Below are positions 12,835 to 25,779 of a stretch of 64,000 nt of DNA, one piece after another. The position numbers were made by a program, and so were the translations under genes. How positions within the stretch are numbered: the stretch's first letter is position 1; every line of letters begins with the position of its first letter. This stretch comes from Typha latifolia. Lineage: Eukaryota > Streptophyta > Magnoliopsida > Poales > Typhaceae. The DNA lies in assembly GCA_019914945.1 (NCBI GenBank), contig CM034111.1, positions 2,294,001-2,358,000 of the forward strand, given 5' to 3'. The notes beneath the pieces were generated by a model. That model did not search any database. It was given only the letters and a program-made list of their open reading frames with translations, and was not told where the DNA came from.

Positions 12835-14340
12835 CGCATTTTGGCCTAATCTCCTACAAATTTGTCTTCTTGACTTTAGGGAACCCTGTTTGTTTCTTGC
12901 TTGCTGTCAGCCAGCCTCATGGTTCCACTTTTTACGTGGTTTGTGGGCTGCCAGGTAACTTACTGTTTGTCGGCAGTTTGGTTCTCTTTAGTATTTATTT
13001 TCATCCGTAGGGCATCCATAACACAGCAAGTATAGAAATTTTCAAGGATAGTACGCCTTATCTCATTGTGGTTGGATAAAAAATTACAATCTCTTTATGT
13101 TTTATTTGTGATGGTCTTCTAACGTGCTGGCATACGTACAACTTTTTCTATTTAGTTTTTTATTTTATTTTATTTTATTTTTATCGTTCAAGAGTTTAAA
13201 TACTAGATATGAGATAAATAAAAGATTAGCCCACCCTCCTACAAAAACGCTAGGGCCTCGTTAAGGTTTTAGTTAACCAATATGGTTATCAAATTTAAGC
13301 TCGAAGTCGTTGTATTAGTGAGCTATTGCTTTTAGCTACCGCGCTGTAGAATTGCTCTTTTAAACCAACAATAAATCGAGTCAACAAGCCAATCCAACTA
13401 ACTCCTAAATAATTTGCCCATAACAAATTATTTAATGGTGAAATTAAACTTGTGGCCTTCTAAGTACCCTCTCAACTTCCTACAGTCGGGTGGTACTTTC
13501 TCTATTTAGTTGATGCATTCTTTTGCAATTAATAATAACATATTGTGATTCAATGGGAGCATATTTGTGTGAGTTAGTTTGAACATATCATTAGATGCAT
13601 ACCAGCACATCAATAATATACGTACAATGATTTAGTTAAATTTTACGATATTTTTATATTTTCTTTTAAAATTTCGGTAAATATAATTAAAATTAGTCGG
13701 ATGTGTATCTTCTTCGACAAACTACCAATTTTCTACCAAAACTGACAATTTTTATTTTGCTTTTATATTTTTTTTTCCCCCTCTTTTTTCTCTTATACGA
13801 GTGTTAGTGATTTAAAAAATTGGAAAGTAAGTAGAATATAAAATAAAAGAAGTTGCAGGACTTGTCAATTTTCACAAAAAGGTCTATTTTTGCCTTCAAC
13901 TTATTGTGAATTAAAAGGCATATTTTGTTCCTTATATTACCTATAGGCTATTGCGTTTATCTTATCAGAAGGTTACAAATAGGTTAGAAGTCTGCGTGTA
14001 TAATACCCACATGTCAAATTGAGAGGTTTTCCATAATATACAGATAAAAACATTTAATGATTTGTTAAATGAAGACGAACTCAAGATCCCGTAAAAATCA
14101 CCTTGCACATTTTCTACATTAAAAATCCAAAAATTAAAAATCAATCGACTGTATAACATCTTCCATAGCTAAAAACTTATATTAAACATCAGCACAAAAT
14201 CCAACACTTTATAATTGTACTGCATTCACCTACAGTCAAGACAAATAATTACACGAGAAGAGAAGAGTCAAAATCTAAAACGTTATGACGCACAGATGAA
14301 TAAATCATATATAACACCAAAATAATCAATCAACGGATTA
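12835..14340. repeat. diverged tandem segmental duplication, copy A
   Basis: Four modules recur in the same order and orientation in copy B: 12905-13047 (with 14471-14600), 13821-13890 (with 14861-14930), 13948-13990 (with 14983-15030) and 14262-14337 (with 15188-15261). The copies differ by many substitutions and by deletions in B, so the event is old. No coding sequence was recognised inside. A (TTTTA)n tract lies at 13156-13183. Confidence 0.75.
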
Positions 14341-14384
14341 AAAGACGCATAAAAAAAAAGTTGGAATTTTGGTCATATAAATGG

Positions 14385-15262
14385 CAGCATTTTGGGCCCA
14401 TGGAACTACACAATGATCATAATCACCTACTGACTTGCTTTGTTGACTGCAAGGAGCCCACTTTGCTGCTATAGTCAGGCTCATGGTTCCCCTATGGACT
14501 ATGGTGCATTGGTGCAGGTAAATTCTGGTTGTCGGCAGGTTGGTCTTAGTTTATATCTGTAGGGCATTCATAACTCGGCAAATAATAGACATTTTTCAGA
14601 GACTTTAAAAAAAAAAAAAAAAGAATCCTCTCGTGAGGGCTATTTGTATCAAAAAGCAAGTTTTAGTAATTATATGATTCGGCTTTCATGTATATTTTTT
14701 ATATAAATTATATATAGTCAATTTAAAAGTCAAATCTTATTATTACTAAAATTTAAAAATAAATTATTTTAAATATCCCTCCGTTGTATCACTCTATGAA
14801 CTTTTATTTATAACATTTAATATCTTTCTTTTTTTTATATGGATTCATAATAGCTGAAATTAGATATGAGAGGATTATAGAATAAAGGAAGTGAAAGGCT
14901 AGTCAATTTTTATAAAAAAAAAAGAGATATTTTTTTCTTTATATTACATTTAATATTTAAAATTTTATATATAAACAACTATTGTGTTTCGGTAATTGAG
15001 TCTCATCAAATCATGATGAAGGTTATAAATATTGGTATTGATATTTAATTTATTTATTTATTATAATGGTATATAAATTTATTTTAGTATGTCTCTTAGG
15101 AATATTCTAAATAAGACGTCAGAAAAGCTTGTATTAAAAGCTTGTTTCACCTATTAATCACGTAAATTCCAATCAACATAAATAAATAAAAGTCTAAAAA
15201 CATGATAACGATGCACCGATTAATAAATAATCTATAACACCAAACTATAATCAATCAACGGT
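14385..15262. repeat. diverged tandem segmental duplication, copy B
   Basis: This is the shorter partner of copy A. Its last module overlaps the stop codon (15255-15257) of the minus-strand DUF1645 gene, so the repeated unit corresponds to that gene's 3' flank. It also carries a poly(A) tract near 14610. Confidence 0.75.
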
Positions 15263-16361
15263 GCTGCCCCTTGGTTAAATTATGCGCGGTAAAACCCCGA
15301 CCAATCCGATGCAACGCCGGGTTAAATCGGAAGCAACTCATTAGACTCGTCCGGTAATGCAACGCCGCCTTCGCCTTCGCCTTCGTCTTCGTCTTAGTCT
15401 TCGTCTTCTTCCCCTCCTCGTCCGTCACTGCCGTCCCCGCATCCGCATCCGCATCCGCTTCTGCTCTCCTCCTCGTCTTCCCTTTGCTGCTTCCAGTCGC
15501 CTCCTTGGACTCCCCTCCTCCCACCGCTCTCTTGCTCGCCGGGGACGGGGAAACCGACGAGGAATTGAAGATCGACATGGGAGAGTACTTAAAGATGGGA
15601 TCTTTGCTCGGTCTCCCGGCGACTCGCCCGTCGGATGCGCTCCGGAAGAGGAGCAGGTCGCTCAAGCGCCATTTCTTGGTAGGCTTGGTCGAGGGAGGAG
15701 CGGGTTGAGAAGGACTAGGAGGAGGGAGGGCAGGAGATGGATTAGGGTTTCCGTTAGTTAACGAGGAGTCCTTCGTCGCCTCCGCCATCGCGGCGACGAA
15801 GGGGTCGACCTCCTCCTCCCCCTTCCCTCGCCTCCGCGGCGACCAGGCCACCTTCACCCTAGGCGACCGCGGCGACGACCCGACGCTGCCCCGCTCGCCC
15901 CGTGCCGGCGGCGGCGGCTTGAGCGGCCGGATCCTCCCTTCCTCAAAGAGCTCGTCGGCCGAGGTGGGCTCCGGCGGCGCCTTCCCCTTCTCGGGGTTCC
16001 CGTCGAACTCGAAGTCGGAGTCCTCGTGATTCGCAGCGCTGTCTCGCGACTTGGGCGTGCCGGGGGTCTCCTCCCAATCGAAAGGGACCGTGGAGGAGGT
16101 GGAGAACGACGGCCGAACGATGCTGTTGAAGTGGGCGTAGATAGCGGCGGCGCGAGTCGGGCTCGCCGGAGCGCTGCTGTAGTGGTTGTAGAGGTCGAAC
16201 GGGTTGGTCGTGGTGGTTTCATTCGGGCTCGGAAAGGAGAGCTCAAACGGGTTCGTGGTGGTCCGCCTCGGGCTCGACGGCGCGCTCGCAAAGGGATTCA
16301 TCGTCGTCGTCGTCGTCTTCTTGAGTTGGAATTCTTGCACAGGTACTACTACCACCTCCAT
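15255..16361 (-). CDS. DUF1645 family protein, single exon
   Basis: Intronless 368-aa reading frame. The family blocks appear in order: FDWEETPGTPKSRD, then ADELFEEGRIRPLKPPP, SPRR with DPFVAAM, KKWRLSDLLLFRSASDGR with KDP, and a C-terminal FNP motif. These are the hallmarks of plant DUF1645 proteins (Pfam PF07816). Rice members have been linked to stress tolerance and grain length; the molecular activity is unknown. Much of the protein is low-complexity Ser, Pro, Lys and Thr, and it looks largely disordered. A second in-frame Met at 16301 (MNPFASAPSS) could be the true start. The coding sequence is very GC-rich, so the antisense strand carries long spurious open frames. A CT-rich microsatellite lies in the likely leader. 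Confidence 0.9.
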   Translation of the reverse strand: MEVVVVPVQEFQLKKTTTTTMNPFASAPSSPRRTTTNPFELSFPSPNETTTTNPFDLYNHYSSAPASPTRAAAIYAHFNSIVRPSFSTSSTVPFDWEETPGTPKSRDSAANHEDSDFEFDGNPEKGKAPPEPTSADELFEEGRIRPLKPPPPARGERGSVGSSPRSPRVKVAWSPRRRGKGEEEVDPFVAAMAEATKDSSLTNGNPNPSPALPPPSPSQPAPPSTKPTKKWRLSDLLLFRSASDGRVAGRPSKDPIFKYSPMSIFNSSSVSPSPASKRAVGGGESKEATGSSKGKTRRRAEADADADAGTAVTDEEGKKTKTKTKTKAKAKAALHYRTSLMSCFRFNPALHRIGRGFTAHNLTKGQHR

Positions 16362-16476
16362 CTCTATCTCTCTCTTCTATTTCTAGACTATAATGCTTGT
16401 TGCTTCGCCTAATTACTTTATTCTTTGCAATTGCAATTGCGTTGGGATATGGTGGGTTAAACAAATGTGGGAAAAT

Positions 16477-16478
<2 letters not shown>

Positions 16479-16515
<37 letters not shown>
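16479..16515. repeat. (GA)n microsatellite in the DUF1645 leader
   Basis: An uninterrupted GA run of about 18 units lies roughly 120 bp upstream of the minus-strand start codon. It reads as (CT)n in the sense direction, a common plant leader or promoter element. Confidence 0.95.
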
Positions 16516-16517
<2 letters not shown>

Positions 16518-19500
16518 GAATAAAATGGAAGGAGTTTGAACGTCGGTTTGAACAAATGATATATATTAGGATGCATTGAAATGATTAAGTGGGGTTGAAA
16601 CTCTTTCTTGTACCAACTCTTCTGTAATCAGGTACGTGGCATCCTGTACTAGACCTTAAAAAAAATCTTTACTTTTTATCTTTTATGCTACCAACCATGT
16701 AAATAGAAAAAATTATTTTATGTATTATAACTTGACCAAGATTTAAAGTTCCTCCAAAACTTTCATCTATGACATTTGACTTAGTTTTATCTTACACGCA
16801 ACTGTTAATTTTTTTCATTCAAAGATTACCGACATAGTGATTTTCTATCAAGCCTGCCAAGTTTTTGATATTTTTAAATTTTTTTCTTCTTCTCTTTGAT
16901 ATGTTTGTGATCTTTACAACTCAGAAATAAGTAGGATTCGAAATGAAAGAGGTAAAGCTAAATTATAGATAACTCAGAATTAGAAAGAGATAGTGACGCA
17001 TAGAATTTACTACTGCAAGAGAGTTAAAATTGTAATACTATACTCTAATTAACAATCATGGTATTTGTTATTAACCTTGTGAGATTAAACCAGAAAGGAG
17101 TTAGAGGTTTCTTTTCCTATAAGACTACCTCATTAGGATTTGCAAAGTGTGAAGTTGATAAAAATTAAGATTCTTGAATACCAACAACCATAATTCCTTC
17201 ATTCTCTGGGTGAACAAAAGTTCATTACAACCACGTTGGTAGTAGCTTATCCCATAAATTTTAGCTGTGAGAGTTCATACGCAAGGCGTTAATGTTCTCT
17301 CTCTTCTTCAACTCTCAAGCACCCACCCAAGACTTCTTCTTTGTCACGGAGGATTCTACTTGCTTAGGTTCGTGAGACCCAATAAGTGATCCTGTGAGGT
17401 AGGCATGATATACGTGGGTACGTAGCTGGGAATGAAGATGCCACAGCTAATTATTATTTAGTTTAATGAAATGAGACAATTGGTAGCAATCTAATTCATG
17501 CACACACGTTAGGGGTGATGATTATGCGTTTAGATGCGGTATAAATCACAAATCTAATTAGCTATTTTATTTTCTTAAATTTTTGCTTAAATTAGTTTAG
17601 AGATATACGGTGTTTAGCTGTAAATCGGTTTAATAGTGTCATAATTATACTTAATTTGATGTAACTAGAAAAGATTGAAAAAATAAAATATTCTGTATAT
17701 AATAGTTAATAATTAAAGCGATAGCTTCTTAAAAACAGAATGACAAAAAGAAGAGAGAAGAATTGAGTTATTTTTTTCAGACCCAAATGTGACCCATCTG
17801 AGATTCTTGTTTCAAGTTCCGGCCCATGGATCTCCAATGGGTCTTATTCTGATTTTAAAGACCCATTCTGATGAATGATGACCCTAGCTAGCATTTTATA
17901 GAGTTTAGAAACTTCAAGATAAATGTAGGTTGTTTTTTGTTTGTTATAATATAAAATTTTAATAACATCATATATTTTAGTGAATTTATAATTAAGACCC
18001 TGTGTCTCTCTCTCTTTTTTTTTTATCGTTTTCTCCATTATAGCAGTAGTATCATTCTTTTATTTACGAGTTTGCTCCAATTTTAAACTCAACGTGAAGC
18101 ATTGGCAGCCACCAGACCAACATTATTGATTTAATTAATTCCTTATAAGAATTTTATTGTCTGTATAGCTTAGAATCCACCTTGAATACTGAAGACGGTG
18201 CATATAATAATCTTCAAATCCATGGCGTGATCCAGTGGAAGTCTGCCACTTGCAAGCCTGCCACTGCCAATATCAAATTATCAAGTGAGACAAAAAGTGG
18301 TCTATGGGCACTTCACTAGCACTTAATGGCAACCTCCAACACTAGCAGCTGCAGGTCTCATAATGTAGAGGTTTCTAGTTTGGCCCGTATACATTTATTT
18401 GACACATTTACTACTAATAGCCTTAAGATTTGACATCAGTCGTCGTAAGTTTTCGAGGATTGAGATTCGATGTAAGTTGGTCCAGCACTCCCAACATATC
18501 AATTGTGGACATTGTATTCATTCTCAAGCTCAGCCAAAGCTATTAGATGTATGCGATAGATGTGTCGGCACGTCGGAGGATAGGTCGACCCGTAACAAAT
18601 CCAGACATACATAACCCTCGTTTTGAAAATTAATGGAATTTTCAGTTTATAATGTCAATTAAATGGTGGGAGGTACATCTAGAGTTATTATGGAAGCTGA
18701 AAGAGATTTTTACAGTTCATGTTAGAAAAGAGCAAGAAGATATGTTAATAGAATCACTAAAATTCAGTTCTTGTTAAAGAATAACTTCTTCTCGTTAATA
18801 TTCTAACACTCATTAACGAGGCCAATATCACTCCCTGGAAATATGGGGTGGAAGCACGTCAATATCACTCTTCTTATAGGACCATTTTGCTATTAGGCTG
18901 TACAGTATTTAGGGATGGCCACAAGAGTGTGAAGAATCTTACACCTCACCTCTGGCTATTTAGCACCAAGCCAAGATGATGACAGGTAGAAGAGCAGCAA
19001 GAGAATGGCTATAAAATGAAGCCATTTCATATTGCTCCACAGCTAATATCCAAGGCTTCAAATGAATCATATCCTTGTGAAAGAGACACTTCTCGAAGCC
19101 AAAGATAAGAATTATAGATGAGGCACTGCAAAAGAATCTGATGGATACCTGTTTGTTATGTGTCAACATAAATGCTTGCTTGCAAGTGTATGGAGGTGCA
19201 TTGATTGGGCCTTGCTTGTCTCAACTATCCTGAGAAATATTAGCAAGACTTTGATCATCCAATATTTGTTAGTGCTTTCAAATAGAATATCTATAGGATA
19301 TACAGCATTTCCTGTGCAAGTATTATAACCAAAACTTACAATGTTTTCAATTCACATCTTTATCAATAAATATATTTATGCAGTGCTTTTACAGGTTTTA
19401 ATCCCAGATTGGCATGCTCACTAGTGATCCTTAATTATTCTGTTTGATTTTTATTTCTAAATATGTGCACAAAACCTTCAGCCCTTGGAATTATGGACTG

Positions 19501-19528
19501 CAACAAACTACGAGATGACAAGAGGCTT
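16516..19528. other. AT-rich spacer without recognised genes
   Basis: This stretch contains the promoter side of the DUF1645 gene and the 3' flank of the DUF547 gene. I found only short, unconvincing open frames on either strand and no structural RNA. Confidence 0.5.
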
Positions 19529-22394
19529 CTATGGGGCCAAAATGTACCTAAATGTGAACTCATATGGTAGAACTTGAATAGGATGTGGAGCCACACTCCT
19601 ACCCATGTCAAGGCATTTAACTGCATCATTCTTCAATTCACTTGGTAGTTGCAAACAGATCCAGTCCATCAATGCCTCCAAATCCTCTGCGAAATCAAGC
19701 AGGTACCAGTGCAGCAGCTTAGGAATTGCCAGCTTGTTTGGCATGGCTACACCTAGAGCTGCTTGTAAATAATCACTTTTGGCTGTTTCCAACTCCTTTT
19801 CGACTTGAGATGCTGTGTATACTCTCACCTTCATGGAGATCATAACAATAAGTGCCAGGATAGTACACTAGCGTAGCGTTAAAACGTTCGAGTTCTGTAA
19901 CACAATCTACTATCTAGAGTACTTACAGCAGGGGAAGACCAGCTTCCACACGAGAGTGCAAATGTAACTAAGGGTTCATAACATTCCATTCCAAATAACC
20001 CTCGCATCGTCATCTCATCACTCTTCATTCCTTTCGGGGATGCCTAACAGGTGGTGCAGGGAATGTTATTTGGTTATATAAGAATACTTGATTCTTGAGA
20101 GAAATGTAGAAAGAAAAATCTTACATGTTTTGAGCGACCAGGTAGCCTCAAAAGGAAATGCTCAATTGCCATTGCACTGAGCAACTGGCCACCTACATTA
20201 ATTGTAGCCTGAGGTACCAGAAGATAGATTACAAAGACATGTAATCCCATTAACAGAAATATACTTAATTTAATTGGCTGATCATTTTATGGTTGAGGAT
20301 AATAAGAAACAGTACCTTTGGCATCATTGCAACAACCATCTGTGGACCAGCAGGTATGCCTTGCTCTAGAAATGCCTGGAGGTACAAAAGTAAGTAAGAA
20401 AAACATGGATCAGATAGGCTTCACCATTGCTCAAATGTTCTGCAGCAAGATATAAATACCAACTTACCTTCATCATGCATGAATTATATACGTTGATCCA
20501 GAATGCCAACTTCTGCTGATGAGTAAGCCCCAATAAATCCACCAACGAAAGCTTTCTGACTAGAATGCTGAATTAAAATGTAGCAAGTAACAATTACAGA
20601 TATAAGAAGTCCTTTAGTGTAGAAGGTTTAAGGATGAACCAAGGTAAGTGCAGAGAACTCACTCTAGCCTCTGGAAGAGAACCGAGGACTCGGTTCTAAG
20701 GTTTTGAGGAATGGAACATGCTTCAACTACGAAGAAATGCTTATATGGACCTATATCCCTCTTTCCAAAATCCAATATATGATAAGGATCTCGAGAGTAT
20801 GTGTCTACTGAGCTCTTACAATAACCTGCAACTGAGCAACTTGCATGTGAGAAAATTCTTATGAGACACTTCAGAATTTCCTCGGATAATTTGTTTGCGC
20901 TGATGGGTTCATCGACTGACAATTCGTATGCTATTCTCTGAGTACAGCATTCTGCTATTCTGCTACCTGCCACCTTGCATTCCGGCTGGGTTGGAAGAAT
21001 AGATCAAAATTAGTTCGCACGTCAAAACCCAGCTCAAGAAGGCTATACCGAAAAAGTGCTTGAAACAATTTTACCTGAACATCTGAATTCTTCTCTGCTG
21101 TTATGGGCACCCTTAATTTTGACACCTTTTTCACCGTTGATTGCTTACAGTTTCTCGTCGAATGGATACCCAATTGATTCTCTTTGCCTCGCCGATCTTC
21201 AGAAACAAACAAATAAGAATTCTTCTTCCTCGGTGTTGGTTTGCCATTACCTAACCGATTGTATGAAGGCCCATTTGGATCTGCATTTGAAGAGCAATGC
21301 ATTGAGGTGGAGGGCTTGGTGATCACAGAAGACTCGGAATCGGGTAAGTTGACACATGATTTCGATTGCTCTGTGTTTTTGGCATCTGGAGCCATACATA
21401 AATCTGATGCACCTTCCAAAGCTTTCCTGGAGGATGAGATGCAAACGGCCTCCTGATATAGGCCTTGTCGGAAATTCACCACCTGTTCTTCAAGCCGAAC
21501 CACCTCTTCTTCCAAAACAGCTACTTCAGCCAGTAGCTCTAGTGTCTTAAGAAGGCGGGAAAGAAGACTAATTCAAAACCAATTCACTACGCAAACGATA
21601 GGTATACTTAAGGGAATTATAGACTAGATGACAATGAGAGTTACATGAGAAGGGAGATATGGAGGAAGGCGAGGAAGAGCACCCAGTGGTCTGGTAAAAG
21701 CCCTCTCAAGAGCTCTGTGAACATTCTCCTCATGGCTGAGCTTCTTCTTAAGCTTATCAACCTGCAAATAAGATGAGAAGAAGATGAAAGAAAGGAAAAA
21801 AGAATCAAGAACTGTTCTATTAAATGTAGTATTAAGAAGAGATGATACATCTTGCTGTAAAGCTATCTTCCTATCTCTTCTAGACTGCCACCCATGGGAA
21901 TTATGGCCTTTTCCTGTGTCCATTAATCTAGTTGTCCCCTGCATCTCAGGCTTCCTTTCCTCGTTCTCCTTCTCCTTCACAAACCCAAATTTATAAGAGA
22001 AACGAACAACTACTATTTTTTTAAAATTTTTAATCTCAAAGCAAGTTTAAGGTACCAATCCCGAATTTGTATCCAAAGTGTGTATTCTTTGAAAGAACCC
22101 ATTTTTAGATTAAAGACTCACTTGGAAATCATCGTTCGGGGCACGTATGAAAATCAATTGCAACAAACGAAAAAAAGAAAAGAAAAGAAAGGAACAACCA
22201 ATCTCGAGTAATAAACAACGATCACGAAAACCCATTGATACCAATCTCGAAAGGAATCAACTTTCCAATGCTAAGAGCAATAACACCGAAAGAGCACAAA
22301 GACCCATCTCGGATTTGATCCAAAAAAACCCTACTTTATCTCGCTTCGGTGCATTTTTCATCGTCTGCAACGTCTTCCGGACTCTGGTGTTCAT
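19529..22394 (-). CDS. MIP1-type leucine-zipper and DUF547 protein, 10 exons
   Basis: Exons in transcript order: 22335-22394, 21849-21974, 21645-21761, 21075-21545, 20663-20985, 20468-20567, 20316-20375, 20125-20208, 19927-20043, 19529-19828; 585 aa. The start [13 protein letters not shown] is typical of the family. Residues about 45-135 form a coiled coil ([50 protein letters not shown]), matching the ternary complex factor MIP1 leucine-zipper domain (PF14389). DUF547 (PF04784) covers about residues 355-490, including [18 protein letters not shown] and [15 protein letters not shown]. Some relatives have been tied to protein-protein interaction and development; biochemical activity is unknown. 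All exon phases agree. The leader probably has one or two introns (donor motifs near 22480 and 22606), a (CT)n tract and a short upstream frame. Confidence 0.92.
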
Positions 22395-22633
22395 CTTCAC
22401 TCTCTAATGGTCTCCACCGCTTAATATCAAAATCCAGTTCGCATAAATAAAGAGATAGAGTAGAAAGGCTGCAAACCTTAACAACCCAACGACGCCAAAC
22501 CCGAAGCGCAGCAGTATATAACTACACAAGAGATAAGATGAATAGATAGAAGCGAACAAGGAGAAGGTAATAATACATTAAAGAAGAGTTGCATATTTTT
22601 TAACCTCGAGTGAGATCCTCCTTCGTTCCAATT

Positions 22634-22714
22634 CTACGAGCGGGAAAATTGAATGCAACAGAGAAGGGCACAGTGGTAGCTCCACGAACGAACAATACCA
22701 AATCTAGAAGCCAT
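22634..22714 (-). other. possible upstream ORF in the DUF547 leader
   Basis: A 26-codon ATG-to-stop frame (begins MASRFGIVRS) lies in the presumed first leader exon, just upstream of a donor-like CTCGAG/GTTAAA and downstream of the (CT)n tract. It would count as a uORF only if transcription starts above it, which the sequence does not prove. Confidence 0.25.
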
Positions 22715-22716
22715 TT

Positions 22717-22721
<5 letters not shown>

Positions 22722-22759
<38 letters not shown>
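22722..22759. repeat. (GA)n microsatellite in the DUF547 leader
   Basis: A run of about 19 GA units reads as (CT)n in the sense of the minus-strand DUF547 gene. It parallels the tract at 16479-16515. Confidence 0.95.
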
Positions 22760-22763
<4 letters not shown>

Positions 22764-22799
22764 AAGAGAAGAATAGAGTTTTCTGTAAGCCTTCTTCTA

Positions 22800-25235
22800 G
22801 CTTTTATTAATTTATCTTCTCCTCCTTCCTCCAGCTATTTACTAGTGACGAAAAGTTACTCGCGCCGGCACAGTATAGCGAGGGAGGGGAGGCGTAAGTT
22901 AGCAATGGGCCCCGACCACGCGGCTCATCATGAGCTAGCGTGCACCACGTCCACTTTCCAGCTTCAAAACCTTTTTGGATGCTAATTACTCTGACGAGAT
23001 TGCCCTCGTAAGTTTGAAGGAAATTACAAATATTAAAAAAATATTTCCCTATTAAAAAACAATTTTATTTATTTCTCTACTATAAAAAGTAAAAGGATTC
23101 TCAAAGTTTCTAACTAACTAAGAAGATATTTAAGAGGTTTTATGTAATTGTTCCTTAATTTTTATTTCTTACCGTATTACTGATAAAGGGATAGTGATTT
23201 TTTACCTTTTTAATATAATAATAATAATACTAATAATACTAATAAATTAAACTTGCTATTTATAAATTAAAAAGAAGGATAACATCATGTGCGTGACCGG
23301 CAGCACACGCCACCAGGCCTAACTTTCCGAGCCACGTTAACAAATTTTGAGATCCGATTCCATCCACGTGCCGTTTAACAATTAACACCTACTAATCTAA
23401 TTCTCTGCATATTTATTTAAATTCGAGTACATTAGGAAAGTGGTATTTATTTAAATACGTCTTCCTTCTGTGGGAAGTTCGAATATTTTAAAGTCCTTAG
23501 TTTATACTTCTTACATCAATTCCTTTTTATGTTTAACACGCAAAAACAGCTATCTATCCACGGTGTTGCGGTGGGGTTTAATTAGATTTTTTTTTTTTTT
23601 GGGGGGGGATGAAGTTAATGTTGTTTGAAAAGCTCCATAAGAGATTATATATTTATTTAAGAGTAAATTACATTTGATCTATTGGTAGTTTAGCTCGATC
23701 CCAATTTTTATGTCTTAATAAATCAAATTTAAGAATTTAATCCCTATTTGTGCTTGATTGATGTTAATATTTTCTGATCTGAATAAAATAAGGCAAAATA
23801 ACTATATTTTTTTTTATTTAAAAATCAGATTATACTTCTAAATTTAAAGTACATAAAGTAAATTAAAATCCAACCAAGCCACATAAAAACAAATTATATT
23901 TATTTTAATATTTAAATATAAATTCCAATCCCTATCTACGAATATGAACACTCCCAGTAACTTGTTTCTCACCGACAACCCCAGCCTCAAAATTTTGAAT
24001 TTAATATATCTAGATTTTTATTTTGCATGTGATTGGACTGATCGATATGCAGTTAATTTATAGTAAGTGTCAGCATTAAATATTAATGAACAGCAATTAT
24101 ACCCTTAAGAAGGCAACAAAGAAAGGAAATAGAGATGAAGACCAAATCATGAACTCCAAATGCTCACACTCCACCTAATCATATTGTCTAAAACATTATT
24201 AATATATGTTGGAAATCCCAGAGCACTTGCACTCAAGGACAAAAGAAGGCGATTAATGTTAAGGAGGAATTAAAGAACAGATTGTTCTTAGAATCCCCAT
24301 AATTGGATGCTAATAGCTTTCTAATACTCTCTACAGGATGCCACTGCAATGGCTTATTAAAACGGGATTAACTTTTATTAAATAAATATTAGCCTTTGAC
24401 TTAGTAGAAGAATCTACAGGTTTTGTCCTTGAGTTGCCTTTGCTGATTGATGCTGTTCTTCCACATATCTCCTGCTCTCATGCATAAGATGATGCCAATT
24501 GTTATTAAGTGATACTAATCACTAAAGGAAGTAAAATAAATGGATAGATTACTTTTAGATTACGTGAAAAGTTTCTCATTTTCACATAGAACCTCTGATT
24601 TACTATTGTTATTAAAAAGATATATAATTATCCCATGATCAATTTAGAGGCTCAGATTTTTGAATCATCGTACTTTTTTTTATAAGAAAGAAAAAGAAAA
24701 GAAGTTAAAAGTAAGATGTTCACCTCGAGTTTTCTATTTATACCACTATAGTAAAGAGAGAGAGATTAAACAGTTGAAAATTTTAAAAATATTATAAAAA
24801 TTAAAGGAATAATTTTATTTTCACCTTCTGAACTTAACGCTTGAGACCCACTAGCCTTCGCCGACCTCATTTGTCGCCAAACTGTGGTTGGCTGTCTGAG
24901 GTCGTGCTGTTGGGTGGGATGTGCTTAGAGAGGAGAGTGACGAAAGATATTTTTATTTGGAAGTAGATTAGAAAAAATCACAACGAAGGAATTTAAAAAA
25001 TATTAAATAATTTTATTTTAGTCAAGCCACATAATTATCTTATTATTTCAAGTGGAGGGGTAATTTGGTTAATTTATTTAATTTCATCAATAGTTGAGGA
25101 GATTAATCAGTACTAAAAAAAAAATTCAAGGGTTACCATAAAAATGGATAATAATTTAGATGGTGGAAAAAAAATTATTTCGAAAATAAATGAGCGGGGG
25201 TATATCTAAAAGTTGTGATAGTGTAGAAAGTCGAG
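22800..25235. other. AT-rich spacer without recognised genes
   Basis: Features are limited to homopolymer and AAT-type simple repeats (a TAA/TAC-rich tract near 23210-23247 and a T-run followed by a G-run near 23588-23608). No long open frame or RNA gene was recognised. It separates the divergently oriented DUF547 and NDC1 genes. Confidence 0.5.
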
Positions 25236-25240
25236 GTATA

Positions 25241-25316
25241 ATTGCGGACCCGAGTAAAACCCAAAAACTCGAAATTCGAGAAGCTACACATTTCTTTGCT
25301 CTCCGCTCTTCACTTC
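25241..25316 (+). repeat. upstream partial copy of the NDC1 leader
   Basis: The block 25274-25307 matches 26250-26283 at 32 of 34 positions (starting ATTCGAGAAGCT), and ATTGCGGA-CCG-GTA at 25241 matches 26111. The downstream copy lies directly before the NDC1 coding start. This is a direct duplication about 0.97 kb apart, with a dispersed repeat lying between the copies. No NDC1 coding sequence follows the upstream copy. Confidence 0.75.
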
Positions 25317-25479
25317 AATGTTATTGCATAGATATGGGGAGCTAAATGCAAATTAAATTGTGGTACCGATTGCATTTAACACCTCATCTGAATTTTAGAT
25401 TCAAATAATAATATTGCATAAATGGAGGATACAAATTTCTCTAATTTTCCTTGTCGTAATGCTTTAGTTTGGTAAGTTT

Positions 25480-25779
25480 AAAGACTAGATATAGGTTAGA
25501 CAAATAGCTGACTCTTATCGGATACAAAGGCACTAAAGTCTTATTAATATTTTTTAGCCAATATATTAAGCCGTCTAGTTCAAACTTCAAGCCGTGTGTG
25601 TCATCGAATTATTGTTCTAAACTAAATGCAGCTGAAACATTATTCTAAGTCATCGTGCTGTCGAACTGCTCATTTAAGTCAGCAGCATCGTTGAGCTAAG
25701 CCACCACTAACTACCAAATAATTTTCTCTATAAAAATTATTTGGAGTTAGAGTCGATCATATGACATTCTCAGTCATGG
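25480..25779 (+). mobile_element. dispersed repeat copy 1, probable transposon relic
   Basis: Read forwards, this segment resembles the reverse complement of 36612-36935 along about 300 bp. Shared landmarks include CTAGATAT-G-TTAGACAAA, ATACAAAG-CACT, TAAGYCATCGTRCTG and TTTGGAGTTAG followed by CTYAGTCATG. It has no coding capacity. Two related copies on opposite strands 11 kb apart suggest a non-autonomous element; its class is undetermined. Confidence 0.6.

Noticed and set aside
15357..16412. Several long plus-strand open frames and an alternative minus-strand frame (15854-16291)
   Set aside because: They overlap the DUF1645 coding sequence and are low-complexity Arg-rich products of its high GC content.
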